Position numbers and translations under genes: made by a program. 64,000 nt of DNA from Tenacibaculum sp. SZ-18 (GTDB lineage Bacteria > Bacteroidota > Bacteroidia > Flavobacteriales > Flavobacteriaceae), in NCBI RefSeq assembly GCF_002813915.1, contig NZ_CP019335.1, positions 1,967,777-2,031,776 on the forward strand, read 5' to 3'. The notes beneath the pieces were generated by a model that did not search any database, had not been told where the DNA came from, and saw only the letters and a program-made list of their open reading frames with translations. Positions 35,962 to 46,852 of the stretch are shown here, piece after piece; position 1 is the stretch's first letter, and each line of letters starts with the position of its first letter.

Positions 35962-37128
35962 TTAACTTTTATTTTTTGCAACTCTTGATTTTGAAGTTTT
36001 TCCTTTTGATCTGTTTGAGCGAACACCACTAATTACTCTTGAATTATAGCTACTATTTTGCACTCTTTTTGTTATACTCGCAGGACGATTTTTCGAACTA
36101 TTTCTTTTATTCGTCACTCTTAAATTTCTACTAGATTTATTTTTGGTTGGTTTAATATAATTCGTACTTCTATTGTTTGAATTATTTTCAAGGGTGCTTT
36201 TGTTTCTTATTCTTGTATCAGTTATTTCTCTATTAATATTTTTAGTTGCCCCTCTTCCTCTATCTCTTGAAACGATTTTTGAACTTTTTGTTACTGAGCG
36301 ATCTCTATTTGCACTTCTCGTATTACTTCGTGTAACGCCCACTCTATTTTTATTAATTTTTCTGTAATTACGATCGTTTCTTTGGTACATTGTCCTTCTC
36401 ACATTCCTTGATTGAAATCTTACATTTCTTGCATGAGCAACTCTTCTACCTCTATCAAAGTTATTGATTCTAGCTCCAGGTCTGTAATAAGTACGATTTC
36501 TGTAAGATCTTCGGTAATAACCATTATGATAGTGATTCCTGTAAACAGCGTATGAAAATCTGTAAGGTGAATAAAATCTCCTGTAAGGACTATTCCAAAC
36601 TACGCATCTATCAACGACAGGTAAGACGAAAAACCTATGATAAGGTCTGTAAATGTAACTTCTGTTAGAGCTATTGATATACCCGTTACAGTTTAGGAAA
36701 TTACCATAACTATTGTAGTTCACAAATAATCCACCAACTCTAGAAACACGTCCCCATCGATTATATCTAATATATACATCTCCTGCCTGCACTATTCTAC
36801 CATAGTGATCATAAAAAACTGGTACATCTTCGATTTGAACAACCGCTCCGTAATCATCATACTGAACAAAAGCATCATAATTATACCCCGAGTTAAAACT
36901 AATATTAATTCCTGGTGAATTAAAATTAACGTTAACTCCGTTTCTCGGTTGATTTAAATAAAAATCAAATTGTCCGTCGGGATAAACAGCAAATTCAACT
37001 CCACGCTCTGTGAAAATATATGAATTACCGTAATTATAGTATGTTTCTGTTGTCAGACTTGATTCCGAAGCATTAACTGAAAAAGAAGTTAAAATAAATG
37101 CTGTAAGTAGTAAAACAAATTTTCGCAT
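35962..37128 (-). CDS. Secreted Tyr-rich then Arg/Lys-rich basic protein, function unknown
   Basis: This 388-residue protein has a Sec signal (LLLTAFILTSFSVNA). Residues about 25-165 form a Tyr/Asn/Gly-rich region with repeated beta-type motifs (VPVFYDHYGRIVQAGDVYIRYNRWGRV). Residues about 165-225 are extremely rich in Tyr and Arg (YHNGYYRRSYRNRTYYR). From about 225 to the end the chain is strongly basic and low-complexity (Arg, Lys, Ser, Asn), without predicted fold. Similar proteins occur in flavobacteria as uncharacterised proteins. The charge suggests binding to DNA, polyanionic polysaccharide or cell surface polymers. It is a single-gene unit with its own terminator. Function is not assigned. 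Confidence 0.72.
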   Translation of the reverse strand: MRKFVLLLTAFILTSFSVNASESSLTTETYYNYGNSYIFTERGVEFAVYPDGQFDFYLNQPRNGVNVNFNSPGINISFNSGYNYDAFVQYDDYGAVVQIEDVPVFYDHYGRIVQAGDVYIRYNRWGRVSRVGGLFVNYNSYGNFLNCNGYINSSNRSYIYRPYHRFFVLPVVDRCVVWNSPYRRFYSPYRFSYAVYRNHYHNGYYRRSYRNRTYYRPGARINNFDRGRRVAHARNVRFQSRNVRRTMYQRNDRNYRKINKNRVGVTRSNTRSANRDRSVTKSSKIVSRDRGRGATKNINREITDTRIRNKSTLENNSNNRSTNYIKPTKNKSSRNLRVTNKRNSSKNRPASITKRVQNSSYNSRVISGVRSNRSKGKTSKSRVAKNKS

Positions 37129-37332
37129 AATCTTGAATTTAAATGTCCATCATTAGTTTGATACACGATAGGTATATACCAAGTAGTGTGCCAAAAATTA
37201 GAAACATTCAAAACAAAGCTGACTATGAAGTAATCATGTTTTCAAAAGGAATCAAATAAAAATGCATTAATAGCGTAAAGCTATAGAAAAAAATAACTTT
37301 TAGATAGTTATTACTCTGTTAATCCAAAGATA

Positions 37333-37506
37333 TTAAATAGCGTTTTTTAAACTTTCAATTTGGTTTAAAGTACGGCGTGCCTCTTTATACTTTTTGACAC
37401 TTTCTGGTTGATTCGTAAATAGTAGTTTATCTCCTTCTTCAATTAATCGGTTATATTTTTCCTGCAATTTTTGCTCTATTGACTTCTTTTTTAATAATGT
37501 AAACAT
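37333..37506 (-). CDS. Small Lacal_2735-like protein
   Basis: This 57-residue cytosolic protein begins MFTLLKKKSIEQKLQEKYNRL and ends with a helical segment containing KYKEARRTLNQIESL. That pattern fits the small conserved flavobacterial Lacal_2735 family. An in-frame ATG at 37548 would add 14 residues, but family members start at the MF-x-LKKKS position, so 37506 is chosen. It is predicted to be two charged helices. Function unknown. It is flanked by non-coding DNA on both sides. Confidence 0.7.
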   Translation of the reverse strand: MFTLLKKKSIEQKLQEKYNRLIEEGDKLLFTNQPESVKKYKEARRTLNQIESLKNAI

Positions 37507-37548
37507 AATATTATTGGGGTATTTAGAGAGGCAATCGTTACTAATCAC

Positions 37549-38903
37549 CTTATTTGTTTAACTTTTTTCAAATATAATTAAACATTATAACATACACAAC
37601 TATTTATCAATAGTTTACACTAATAATATTCCTACACAATTTAATATCCCTAGAAACAATAGTTATTATCAAACTTTGTTTAATTAAGTTTTACTACAAC
37701 CTTATTACTTGATCAGCATTTATCGAAAATTAAAGAGCATAATCGAGAAAGCCTTTATACAATATCTAACTTTATCGATATTTATACGAAATGCCATTCC
37801 TTAAATTCATAATTTACCAATATAACTATTATGAAAATAGAAGTACTCAATTTTACTAAAACTTAACTTTAATCAAAAAACACCTTGCCTAATAGAACAT
37901 GATCTGCTTCTATCGTAGCCCTATCAGGCTGTGTTTTTTGCCAGGGTAAAACGGCAAGTGCATCCTTTACACCTCTTTAAAACAGACCATATATTAACTT
38001 AATTATGCCCTGTACATATTTAATCTAGAAGTTCATTTTTATACCTAAAAACATACATTAATTACCACTAAATTTTATAGTACAAAAATTAATATATATT
38101 CTAACAATAATATCATTTTTCATCATTAATAATTTTCCGATCATGATAAATTTTATCTTCAATTACAACAGAATTTTTGAGAACTTATATTTTAAACTAA
38201 AAAAACCTTGGTCGCTATTATTGGTTCATTAGATTTCTTACCAGATAGTTTCTGAAAAGAACTTAGAAGACATTTTATTATTTTAAGAGATATCTTAGAA
38301 GATATTTTTTATCATTATATGCTAATTATATAATGATTCGACAATGAATAAATGTTCATTTCTAAATTAAAAATGGATTAATTACACCCTGTTTATAATT
38401 CCTTAAGGTTAAATTATTAGTTTGTTACAACAATTAATTAGAGCTAAAAGGCACTATCAATGTTTTTATACAATTCTATTTACTAGAGTACTTTTAAAAT
38501 TATTTCTAACGTTTGATTTTTTCATTAATACCATGTTTAGAACTATAGTTGAAAAAAGGCATTCTAAAAAACTGATGTCGTCATTAAGGAGATTTGAAAA
38601 TTACTATCTATCGTGTAAGAAAACAATAGTGTCGTTGAAAATTCAGTGTTTTATTCATAATTTCGGGGGTTAAATATTTAAATGAAACTAATTTTTCTTA
38701 TGTATTAATAACAAATATTAAGAACGTTATTTTTTGTTATTTCTTTAGAACTTATATCTGTACTAATATACTGATAAACAATGTGATAAAAAAATAATCA
38801 AAGGAACATTCAAAAAATCACAAAAATCTAGACGCATTAAAAGAGAAACCACACAACAAAATCAATTTAATTATTGATATAATAATTATTGATAGGCAAG
38901 CCT
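37549..38903. other. AT-rich intergenic region with one GC-richer island
   Basis: About 1.35 kb have no supportable gene. The exception in base composition is 37872-37976, where a minus-strand frame stays open for 35 codons with a protein-like composition (VLPWQKTQPDRATIEADHVL). It also holds two small hairpins: AGCC/GGCT at 37917-37930 and TTGCC/GGCAA at 37938-37957. It may be a gene fragment or a dispersed repeat. A plus-strand ORF at 38422-38673 has only random AT-rich composition. Confidence 0.45.
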
Positions 38904-40172
38904 TTACACTAAAAATTCAAATAAATTAGGTTTATCATTTAAATACTCTCCAAAAAAATTTAACTTTTTCATTCGCTTAATAAGTGGAGCTAAATCTTCA
39001 CTATTGACCAATTCAATTCCCACAACTGCTGGACCAGTATCACGGGTAGTTTTTTTAGAATATTCGAAAAAAGTAATATCATCATGCTCGCCAAGTACAT
39101 TCATAACAAATTCTTTCAAGGCTCCCGCTCTTTGAGGGAATCTTATAATAAAGTAATGTTTTAAACCATTATAAAGTAAAGCTCTTTCCTTTATTTCTGC
39201 AGTTCTTGTGATATCGTTATTACTTCCACTTACAACGCAAACTACATTTTTACCTTCAATTTCATCTTTATAAAAATCAAGTGCACTTACAGTTAAAGCT
39301 CCAGCAGGTTCTACAACAATAGCTTCTTTATTATACATCTCTAGAATCGTTTGACAAACTTTTCCTTCAGGAACAGCAATCATTTGTTCTAGATTCTCTG
39401 CGCAAATTTTATGGGTAAGTTCTCCCACCTTTTGAACAGCCGCACCGTCCACAAACTTATCAATAGAAGGTAATTTTATCGCTTCTGTTTTTTCAATTGC
39501 TAATTGCATCGACGGAGCTCCAGATGGTTCAACTCCAATAATTTTGGTTTGAGGTGATATATATTTAAAAACAGAAGACAATCCCGAAGCTAAACCTCCT
39601 CCACCTACAGGAACAAAAACAAAATCAATAGTATTATCGGATTGTTCTAATATTTCTAAACCAACAGTGGCCTGACCTTCTATTACTTTTTCATCATCAA
39701 AAGGATGTACAAAAGTTTTATTTTCTAATTCAGCTTTTTTTATTGCCTCATTATAGGAATCATCAAAAGTATCTCCTACCAATTTGATCGTAACATAATC
39801 AGCACCAAACATTTTTACTTGTTCTACTTTCTGTTTTGGTGTTGGAGCTGGCATAAAAATAGTTCCGAAGATTTTCTTTTTATTACATGCCAAAGCCACT
39901 CCTTGCGCATGATTCCCGGCACTTGCACAAACAATTCCTTTTTCTAATTCTTGACTTGATAAGGAGCTAATTTTATTAAAAGCTCCTCTAATTTTGTAAG
40001 ATCTTACTTGTTGCAAATCTTCTCTTTTTAAAAGAATATTTGCGTTGTATTTATTTGATAAATTAAAATTTTGCTGCAGAGGAGTTACTGCCGCAACATT
40101 TTTTAATGTTACGGCAGCTTCCTTTATTGCTTTTAATTCTGGAAAATATATTTTACTTACAACTGATTCCAT
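38904..40172 (-). CDS. ilvA: Threonine dehydratase (biosynthetic)
   Basis: This 422-residue PLP enzyme converts threonine to 2-oxobutyrate, the first step to isoleucine. The Schiff-base lysine is K60 in VRSYKIRGAF. The family motif ASAGNHAQGVA lies near 83 and the glycine loop PVGGGGLASGL near 188. A C-terminal ACT-like regulatory domain (about 335-422, HYFIIRFPQRAGALKEF) suggests feedback control by isoleucine. The length matches the short form with one ACT-like domain. It is the last gene of the ilv operon, 3 bp after ilvC. Confidence 0.95.
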   Translation of the reverse strand: MESVVSKIYFPELKAIKEAAVTLKNVAAVTPLQQNFNLSNKYNANILLKREDLQQVRSYKIRGAFNKISSLSSQELEKGIVCASAGNHAQGVALACNKKKIFGTIFMPAPTPKQKVEQVKMFGADYVTIKLVGDTFDDSYNEAIKKAELENKTFVHPFDDEKVIEGQATVGLEILEQSDNTIDFVFVPVGGGGLASGLSSVFKYISPQTKIIGVEPSGAPSMQLAIEKTEAIKLPSIDKFVDGAAVQKVGELTHKICAENLEQMIAVPEGKVCQTILEMYNKEAIVVEPAGALTVSALDFYKDEIEGKNVVCVVSGSNNDITRTAEIKERALLYNGLKHYFIIRFPQRAGALKEFVMNVLGEHDDITFFEYSKKTTRDTGPAVVGIELVNSEDLAPLIKRMKKLNFFGEYLNDKPNLFEFLV

Positions 40173-40175
40173 TGC

Positions 40176-41678
40176 TTATGATAAGACTAGTTCCTCCTCT
40201 ACATTCTCTTCTTTTATCGCTTTCATAGAAGTCATAGCTTCTCTTAATCGCTCACCTACCTTTTCTATTGGATGATTTCTAATGGCTTTATTTACTTTAA
40301 TCAACTGAACATTATCCACATGATTTGAACTTGAAAATTCTTTTCCTACTAAATCTGTAGTCACAGTTTTCATAAAATCAATTAGTAATGGTTTAGCTGC
40401 ATGATCGAATAAATAACATCCATACTCCGCAGTATCAGATATGATTCTATTCATTTCGTATAACTTCTTTCTTGCAACTGTATTCGCGATTAATGGAAGC
40501 TCATGTAAAGATTCATAATAAGCTGATTCTTCAATAATTCCAGAGGCAACCATAGTTTCAAAGGCCAATTCTACTCCAGATTTTACAAAAGCAACTAGTA
40601 ACGTTCCTTTATCGAAATATTCTTGTTCTGAAACTTCAACTTCTGTAGCCTCTGTTTTTTCAAAACCAGTTTCTGCGGTAGCGGCTCTCCATGATAATAA
40701 ATCTTTATCATCTTTCGCCCAATCTTCCATCATTTTAGATGAAAAATGACCAGACATAATATCAGACATATGTTTGTCAAATAATGGTTGTAGAATGTCT
40801 TTTAATTCTTCAGATAATTGATATGCTTTCAGTTTTGCTGGATTCGAAAGACGATCCATCATATTTGTAATTCCTCCATGTTTTAAGGCTTCGGTTATCG
40901 TTTCCCAACCGTATTGTACCAATTTACTCGCAAAATGAGGTTTCATTCCTTCTTCTACCATTTTATCAAAACATAAAATTGAAGCTGTTTGTAATACTCC
41001 ACAAAGTATTGTTTGCTCACCCATTAAATCAGATTTTACCTCAGCGACAAAAGATGATTCTAAAACTCCAGCTCGATGTCCGCCTGTTGCAAAAGCATAT
41101 GCTTTTGCTTGAGCTAAACCTTTTGATTCAGGATCATTGGTTGGATGAACTGCAATTAATGTTGGCACTCCAAATCCTCTTTTATATTCTTCTCTAACTT
41201 CACTTCCAGGACATTTAGGTGCAACCATAATTACTGTTAAATCCTTACGAACTTGAGTTCCTTCTTCAACAATATTAAATCCATGAGAATATGATAATGT
41301 TGCTCCTTCTTTCATTAATGGTATCACGGCTTTTACAACATTGCTATGTTGCTTATCTGGAGTTAAATTACATACTAAATCAGCATATGGAATTAACTCT
41401 TCGTAAGTACCTACAACAAAATTATTTTCTGTTGCGTTTTTAAACGACTGACGTTGTTCTTTAATTGCTGAAGGTCTTAAAGCATAAGATACATCTAGCC
41501 CAGAATCTCTCATGTTTAGTCCTTGGTTCAAACCTTGTGCTCCACAACCTACTATCACAACTTTCTTACCTTTTAATGCCTCAATCCCTTTAGAAAATTC
41601 CTCAGACTCCATGAATCTACATTTTCCTAATTGCTCTATTTTTTCTCTTAATGATAACTGGTTAAAATAATTCCCCAT
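40176..41678 (-). CDS. ilvC: Ketol-acid reductoisomerase, long (class II) form
   Basis: This 500-residue enzyme catalyses alkyl migration and NADPH reduction of acetohydroxy acids. The Rossmann motif is [10 protein letters not shown] near 57, and the metal-binding segment has [13 protein letters not shown] near 214. Length and the duplicated C-terminal knotted domain match the long enterobacterial-type form, not the ~330-residue short form. It lies between ilvN (121 bp gap) and ilvA (3 bp gap) in the operon. Confidence 0.96.
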   Translation of the reverse strand: MGNYFNQLSLREKIEQLGKCRFMESEEFSKGIEALKGKKVVIVGCGAQGLNQGLNMRDSGLDVSYALRPSAIKEQRQSFKNATENNFVVGTYEELIPYADLVCNLTPDKQHSNVVKAVIPLMKEGATLSYSHGFNIVEEGTQVRKDLTVIMVAPKCPGSEVREEYKRGFGVPTLIAVHPTNDPESKGLAQAKAYAFATGGHRAGVLESSFVAEVKSDLMGEQTILCGVLQTASILCFDKMVEEGMKPHFASKLVQYGWETITEALKHGGITNMMDRLSNPAKLKAYQLSEELKDILQPLFDKHMSDIMSGHFSSKMMEDWAKDDKDLLSWRAATAETGFEKTEATEVEVSEQEYFDKGTLLVAFVKSGVELAFETMVASGIIEESAYYESLHELPLIANTVARKKLYEMNRIISDTAEYGCYLFDHAAKPLLIDFMKTVTTDLVGKEFSSSNHVDNVQLIKVNKAIRNHPIEKVGERLREAMTSMKAIKEENVEEELVLS

Positions 41679-41799
41679 GATGTTATTTCTTTCTAATTAA
41701 ATGTTTGTTTGAATAGTTATTTCTAACTTGCTTCAGAATCTCATTATTTCATTGCTTATAATGTAAGAGCATGAAACGAGTTCCAAATGACATGTTTGT

Positions 41800-42327
41800 T
41801 TATTTTTTTATTAATTCTAATAGTTCTGACACAGGCATTTCTTCTTTAGTAATTGCGATACGACCAGATCGAACAAACTGCTTTATTCCGTGTTTATCTA
41901 ATAAATGATAAAGTTCTTCAACTTCCTCTTTTGTGCCTGATTTCTCTAATACAAAAAAGTCTTTATTTATATTGATTACTCTTGATTTACTTCCATTAAT
42001 AACTTTTTGAATTTCGTCATTCTCAGTAAGTAAATCTGTACTTAATTTGAAAAGACATGATTCTTGATAAATAGTATCATCATCGGTATGATAATAAGCT
42101 TTAATTACTTCAATCTGTTTTTCTAGTTGACCTAAAATCTTTTTAATCTGATCTTCAGTTACTCGAATCAAAATTGTAATTCTGGAAACACTTTTTATTT
42201 CAGATTTTGAAACATTGACGCTTTCTATATTAATATTTCTCCTTTGTAATATGGCTGTAACCCTATTTAAAACTCCAATATTATTTTCGGTATATATGGA
42301 TACTGTAAACGTTTGTATTTTATTCAT
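41800..42327 (-). CDS. ilvN: Acetolactate synthase small (regulatory) subunit
   Basis: This 175-residue protein has an N-terminal ACT domain (FTVSIYTENNIGVLNRVTAIL ... INIESVNV), which binds valine for feedback control, and a C-terminal domain (ending in KEEMPVSELLELI). Length and order match IlvN/IlvH. It follows ilvB with a 5 bp gap, so the two subunits are made together. Confidence 0.95.
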   Translation of the reverse strand: MNKIQTFTVSIYTENNIGVLNRVTAILQRRNINIESVNVSKSEIKSVSRITILIRVTEDQIKKILGQLEKQIEVIKAYYHTDDDTIYQESCLFKLSTDLLTENDEIQKVINGSKSRVININKDFFVLEKSGTKEEVEELYHLLDKHGIKQFVRSGRIAITKEEMPVSELLELIKK

Positions 42328-42332
42328 CTCTT

Positions 42333-44066
42333 TTAACTTAATCTAACTTCTGAAACTGATGATCCTGTTGGAATCATTGGAAATACATTGTCTTCTTTTT
42401 CTACACATACTTCTAAAAAGTATGCGCCATCAAAGTGTATCATTTCTGAAACAGCACTTGCTAACTCTTCTCTTCTCGTAACTCGCTTTGCAGGAATATG
42501 ATATCCTTTTGCTATGGCTACAAAATCAGGATTCGTCATTGTTGTTGATGCGTAACGTTTATCAAAAAACAACTGTTGCCATTGACGCACCATTCCTAAG
42601 AATTCATTGTTAAGCACTACGATTTTTACTGCTGCTTTTGTTTGTAAAATGGTTCCTAATTCCTGAATAGTCATTTGATAACCACCGTCTCCTATAACAG
42701 CAACAACTTCTCTTTCTGGAGTTCCCATTTTTGCTCCGATGGCAGCTGGTAATGCGAATCCCATGGTCCCTAATCCGCCAGAAGTAATATTACTTTTAGA
42801 TTGATTAAAATCTGCATATCTGCATGCAATCATTTGATGTTGCCCAACATCTGAAACGATAATTGCATTTCCTTTAGAAGCTGCATTGATTTCTTTAATT
42901 ACCTCTCCCATAGTTAATCCTTCTTTGGTTGGGTATAAATCATTTTTAATTACTTTATCAAATTCAATAGCGTCATGATTTCTAAACTCTTGAAGCCAGT
43001 CTTTATGATCTTTCTTTGCTAACAAAGGAAGTACCGCTTGTAAACTTTCTTTAGCATCTCCAAGCACGGCAACATCTGCCTTAACGTTTTTATCTATTTC
43101 AGCAGGATCAATTTCAAAATGAACAACCTTGGCCTGTTTTGCATAACGATTTAAATCTCCGGTTACCCGATCGTCGAAACGCATTCCTACTGCAATTAAT
43201 ACATCACATTCATTTGTAAGTTTATTTGGACCATAATTACCATGCATTCCTACCATTCCTACATTCAATTCATGCGATGTTGGTAACGCTGACGCTCCTA
43301 AAATTGTCCATGCGGAAGGTAATCCTGCTTTTTCTATAAATGCCTTAAACTCTTCTTCCGCTTTTCCTAAAATTACTCCTTGTCCCCAAACTACAAAAGG
43401 TTTTTTAGCATTATTAATTAGATCTGCTGCTTTCTGAACAGATTCTAACTCTAACTTTGGAACAGCTTTATAACTTCTAATTAAAGTACAACGTTCATAA
43501 GAAAATTCAAATTCTTCGAATTGAGCATTTTTTGTAATATCAATTAATACAGGGCCTGGTCTTCCAGAACGTGCTATATAAAATGCTTTTGCAAATACTT
43601 CAGGAATTTCTGAAGCCTTTGTTATTTGATAATTCCATTTTGTAACTGGTGTAGATATTCCAACGATATCCGTTTCTTGAAAGGCATCGGTTCCTAATAA
43701 ATGCTCAGCAACCTGACCTGTAATACAAACCATAGGAGTAGAATCTATTTGTGCATCTGCAATACCCGTAATTAAATTCGTAGCTCCTGGTCCGGATGTA
43801 GCAATAGCAACTCCTACTTTTCCTGTTGCTCTGGCATAACCTTGAGCCGCATGAGTTGCTCCTTGTTCATGACGTGTTAACACATGATGTAATTCTTCTT
43901 GATATTTGAATAATTCATCATAAACAGGCATAATTGCACCTCCCGGATAACCATATAACAAATCGACTCCTTCTGCCAACAAACATTTAATGACCGCTTC
44001 AGCACCCGAAATAGTCACATTAGTTTTTGCACCTTTAACTGTACTTGTTTTTGCTTTCGTTTCCAT
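42333..44066 (-). CDS. ilvB: Acetolactate synthase large (catalytic) subunit
   Basis: This 577-residue ThDP-dependent enzyme condenses pyruvate with pyruvate or 2-oxobutyrate. The N-terminal domain has YGYPGGAIMPVYDEL and the ThDP-activating glutamate in LTRHEQGATHAAQGYAR. The C-terminal ThDP/Mg motif starts GDGGYQMTIQELGTI and runs to VVLNNEFLG. It is followed by the regulatory subunit (5 bp gap) and preceded by ilvD (11 bp gap). Confidence 0.97.
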   Translation of the reverse strand: METKAKTSTVKGAKTNVTISGAEAVIKCLLAEGVDLLYGYPGGAIMPVYDELFKYQEELHHVLTRHEQGATHAAQGYARATGKVGVAIATSGPGATNLITGIADAQIDSTPMVCITGQVAEHLLGTDAFQETDIVGISTPVTKWNYQITKASEIPEVFAKAFYIARSGRPGPVLIDITKNAQFEEFEFSYERCTLIRSYKAVPKLELESVQKAADLINNAKKPFVVWGQGVILGKAEEEFKAFIEKAGLPSAWTILGASALPTSHELNVGMVGMHGNYGPNKLTNECDVLIAVGMRFDDRVTGDLNRYAKQAKVVHFEIDPAEIDKNVKADVAVLGDAKESLQAVLPLLAKKDHKDWLQEFRNHDAIEFDKVIKNDLYPTKEGLTMGEVIKEINAASKGNAIIVSDVGQHQMIACRYADFNQSKSNITSGGLGTMGFALPAAIGAKMGTPEREVVAVIGDGGYQMTIQELGTILQTKAAVKIVVLNNEFLGMVRQWQQLFFDKRYASTTMTNPDFVAIAKGYHIPAKRVTRREELASAVSEMIHFDGAYFLEVCVEKEDNVFPMIPTGSSVSEVRLS

Positions 44067-44077
44067 GTTATTGTGAT

Positions 44078-45754
44078 TTAAAATTCATCGGTTACACATC
44101 CATTAGATGCCGATGCTACTGTTCTTGCATATTTATATAATACTCCTCTTTTTACTTTTAATGGAGGAGCTTTCCATTCTTTCTTTCTTTGAGCTAATTC
44201 TTCGTCTGAAACCTCAAGATTTATCGTATTAGTTTGGGCATTAATAGAAATAATATCTCCATCTTTAACTAATGCTAATACTCCTCCTACTTGAGCTTCT
44301 GGTGTAATATGACCAACTACAAAGCCATGAGTTCCTCCAGAAAATCTACCATCTGTAATTAATGCTACTTCTTTTCCTAAACCAGCTCCCATTATTGCAG
44401 CTGTAGGTTTTAACATTTCTGGCATTCCAGGTCCTCCTTTTGGTCCTTCATAACGGATTACAACGACGTCACCTTTTTCTACTTCTCCATTTTTAATTCC
44501 GTCGTTAGCCGCGTATTCCCCTTCATAAACTTTTGCTTTTCCTGAGAAATACAATCCTTCTTTACCCGTAATTTTCGCTACTGAACCATCTTTTGCTAGA
44601 TTTCCATAAAGCATTCTTAAATGTCCAGTTTCTTTAATAGGATTATGTAAAGGTTTAATAACTTCTTGTCCATCTGTTAAACTGGGAACTTCTGCCAAAT
44701 TCTCAGCTAATGTTTTTCCTGTAACCGTTAAACAATCTCCATGAACCAATCCTTTCTCTAAAAGATATTTCAAAACAGCAGGCGTTCCACCTACTTTATG
44801 AACATCTTCCATTAAATATTTTCCACTAGGTTTTAGATCAGCTAAAAATGGAGTTTCATCTGAAATACGTTGAAAATCTTCCAGAGTAAATTGTACATCA
44901 GCAGCTTTTGCAATAGCTAAAAAATGTAATACCGCATTTGTAGAACCTCCCATTACAGTAACTAAACGAACTGCATTTTCTAGAGATTTCTTCGTAACAA
45001 TATCAGATGGCTTAATATCTTTTTCTAATAATACTCGTAATGCTTCACCTGCTTTTACTGATTCATTTTCCTTTTCTTGACTAATAGCTGGATTAGAAGA
45101 ATTATAAGGTAAACTCATCCCTAAAGCTTCAATAGCAGAAGCCATTGTATTCGCAGTATACATTCCTCCACATGCTCCTGCACCTGGGCAAGCTTTTTCA
45201 ATAACACTTTGATATTGTTGTTGTGTAATTGTACCCGCAACTTTACTTCCCCAAGCTTCAAAAGCAGAAACGACATCTAACTTTTGACCTTCATGACATC
45301 CAGAAGCTATTGTTCCTCCATATACAAGAACTGAAGGCCTGTTTAATCGTAGCATTGCCATTAAAGCACCAGGCATGTTTTTATCGCAACCCACTACAGT
45401 AACCAAACCGTCATAAGACATGGCTTGAACTACAGTTTCCATAGAATCTGCAATTACATCTCTAGATGGTAACGAATAGCGCATACCAGGTGTTCCCATT
45501 GAAATTCCATCTGAAACACCGATTGTATTAAATATTAATCCAACTAAATTCACATTTTGAGTTCCCTTTTTAACCAATTTTGACAAGTCGTTTAAATGCA
45601 TGTTACAAGGGTTTCCTTCGTATCCTGTACTTGCAATTCCAACAAATGGCTTTTCTAAATCGTTTTTTGATAATCCAATTGCGTGTAACATTGCCTGTGC
45701 AGCTGGTTGTGTATCATCCTGTGTTACTCTTTTACTAAACTTATTCAGTTCCAT
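44078..45754 (-). CDS. ilvD: Dihydroxy-acid dehydratase
   Basis: This 558-residue Fe-S enzyme dehydrates dihydroxy acids to 2-oxo acids in Val/Ile/Leu synthesis. The three expected cluster cysteines are C50 (EGNPCNMHL), C123 ([10 protein letters not shown]) and C195 ([14 protein letters not shown]), a pattern of [2Fe-2S] dehydratases. The C-terminal part shows the family [15 protein letters not shown]. It starts 1 bp after the ilvE stop. Confidence 0.97.
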   Translation of the reverse strand: MELNKFSKRVTQDDTQPAAQAMLHAIGLSKNDLEKPFVGIASTGYEGNPCNMHLNDLSKLVKKGTQNVNLVGLIFNTIGVSDGISMGTPGMRYSLPSRDVIADSMETVVQAMSYDGLVTVVGCDKNMPGALMAMLRLNRPSVLVYGGTIASGCHEGQKLDVVSAFEAWGSKVAGTITQQQYQSVIEKACPGAGACGGMYTANTMASAIEALGMSLPYNSSNPAISQEKENESVKAGEALRVLLEKDIKPSDIVTKKSLENAVRLVTVMGGSTNAVLHFLAIAKAADVQFTLEDFQRISDETPFLADLKPSGKYLMEDVHKVGGTPAVLKYLLEKGLVHGDCLTVTGKTLAENLAEVPSLTDGQEVIKPLHNPIKETGHLRMLYGNLAKDGSVAKITGKEGLYFSGKAKVYEGEYAANDGIKNGEVEKGDVVVIRYEGPKGGPGMPEMLKPTAAIMGAGLGKEVALITDGRFSGGTHGFVVGHITPEAQVGGVLALVKDGDIISINAQTNTINLEVSDEELAQRKKEWKAPPLKVKRGVLYKYARTVASASNGCVTDEF

Positions 45755-45755
45755 C

Positions 45756-46643
45756 TTAAAGTACTTTTTCTTTAACTCTTTGTCCTAAAACTTCTGCTTT
45801 GTATAATTTCATCAATTCAAATCCATGAGTTTCTTCCCATTTCATTGGAAATTCATATTCATCTAATGACTGTAATCCAACCACTTCTGCTGCTGTACCA
45901 GTAAAGAAACAAGCCTCGGCTGATTTTAATTCTTCACGAGTGAAAAACTTCTCTTCAACTGGAATTCCTTCTTCTTTACAGATCTCTATAATAGTTGCTC
46001 TTGTAATACCTGCCATAATATGGCCTCTAGGTGGTGTATACAACTTTCCATCTTTTTGCATGAAAATATTAGCTCCAGAACATTCCGCTACATTTCCATT
46101 CATATCTAATAACAATGCTTCATCGTAACCTTCTCTTTTTGCCTCATTAGTAGACAAAATTGAGTTTACATAATGACCTGTTACTTTTGCTTCTACAAAA
46201 CAAGATTTTGGATTTGGTCTTTGAAACTTTGAAGTTTTCACTTTTAATAATTTATCTCCCATGTACTTTCCCCATTCCCAACATTGAATAACAACATTTG
46301 TTTCCTGAGAAGTAAGTAAACTCATATTTGCTCCTGTTGTTATTAATGGACGGATATAAGCATCTTCCAAGTTATTTAACTCCAATAATTTGTAAGTGAT
46401 TTCTGTTAACTCTTCTTCAGAATACTCAAGATTAATATTCATTACCTCTGCTCCGAATTTTAATCGTTTATAGTGATCGTACGATTTAAAAATCCTAGCT
46501 CCATTGTCTGTTTTATAAGACCTAATTCCTTCAAACACACCATTACCGTAATGTAAACTTTGACTGTATAAGTCCGAAGAAGTTTCCTTAGCCTTTACAA
46601 ATTTCCCGTTATAAAAAACTACACTTTGATCGTTGTAATACAT
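45756..46643 (-). CDS. ilvE: Branched-chain amino-acid aminotransferase
   Basis: This 295-residue fold-type IV PLP enzyme transfers the amino group of glutamate to the branched-chain 2-oxo acids. The Schiff-base lysine is K153 in [12 protein letters not shown]. The start region [15 protein letters not shown] and the later [11 protein letters not shown] are typical. It is the first structural gene of the ilv operon. Its start lies about 155 bp after the second attenuator hairpin, so expression of the whole operon depends on read-through of the leader region at 46799-47059. Confidence 0.96.
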   Translation of the reverse strand: MYYNDQSVVFYNGKFVKAKETSSDLYSQSLHYGNGVFEGIRSYKTDNGARIFKSYDHYKRLKFGAEVMNINLEYSEEELTEITYKLLELNNLEDAYIRPLITTGANMSLLTSQETNVVIQCWEWGKYMGDKLLKVKTSKFQRPNPKSCFVEAKVTGHYVNSILSTNEAKREGYDEALLLDMNGNVAECSGANIFMQKDGKLYTPPRGHIMAGITRATIIEICKEEGIPVEEKFFTREELKSAEACFFTGTAAEVVGLQSLDEYEFPMKWEETHGFELMKLYKAEVLGQRVKEKVL

Positions 46644-46798
46644 TGTTTATTTATTAGTTAATCGAATTTATTTTATCCTTTTTTTACACACTTTATATAA
46701 TTTATCAGCCTATGATTCTTAATTGTTTTGAAAAACACTTAAATAATTTATTTTCAATATGTTAAATATTTCAAACCATGGTGTTCACATCAATAAAA

Positions 46799-46829
46799 AA
46801 AGCCTGTATCTGAGTTAGATACAGGCTTT
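46799..46829 (-). terminator. Attenuator terminator 2 of the ilv operon
   Basis: A 13 bp perfect stem (core AAGCCTGTATCT with AGATACAGGCTT) has a 5-base loop and a run of T on the minus strand. It follows leader ORF 2 by 23 bp. Its 5' arm can instead pair with the leader stop region at about 46848-46860 (GAGTTGATACAG with CTGTATC-bulge-AACTC), so it is conditional. Confidence 0.88.
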
Positions 46830-46852
46830 ATATAGAACAATAACTATCTGTA

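Noticed and set aside
38422..38673. 83-codon plus-strand ORF in AT-rich spacer
   Set aside because: It is rich in Phe/Leu/Lys as expected from random AT-rich DNA, and shows no motif, signal or partner gene.
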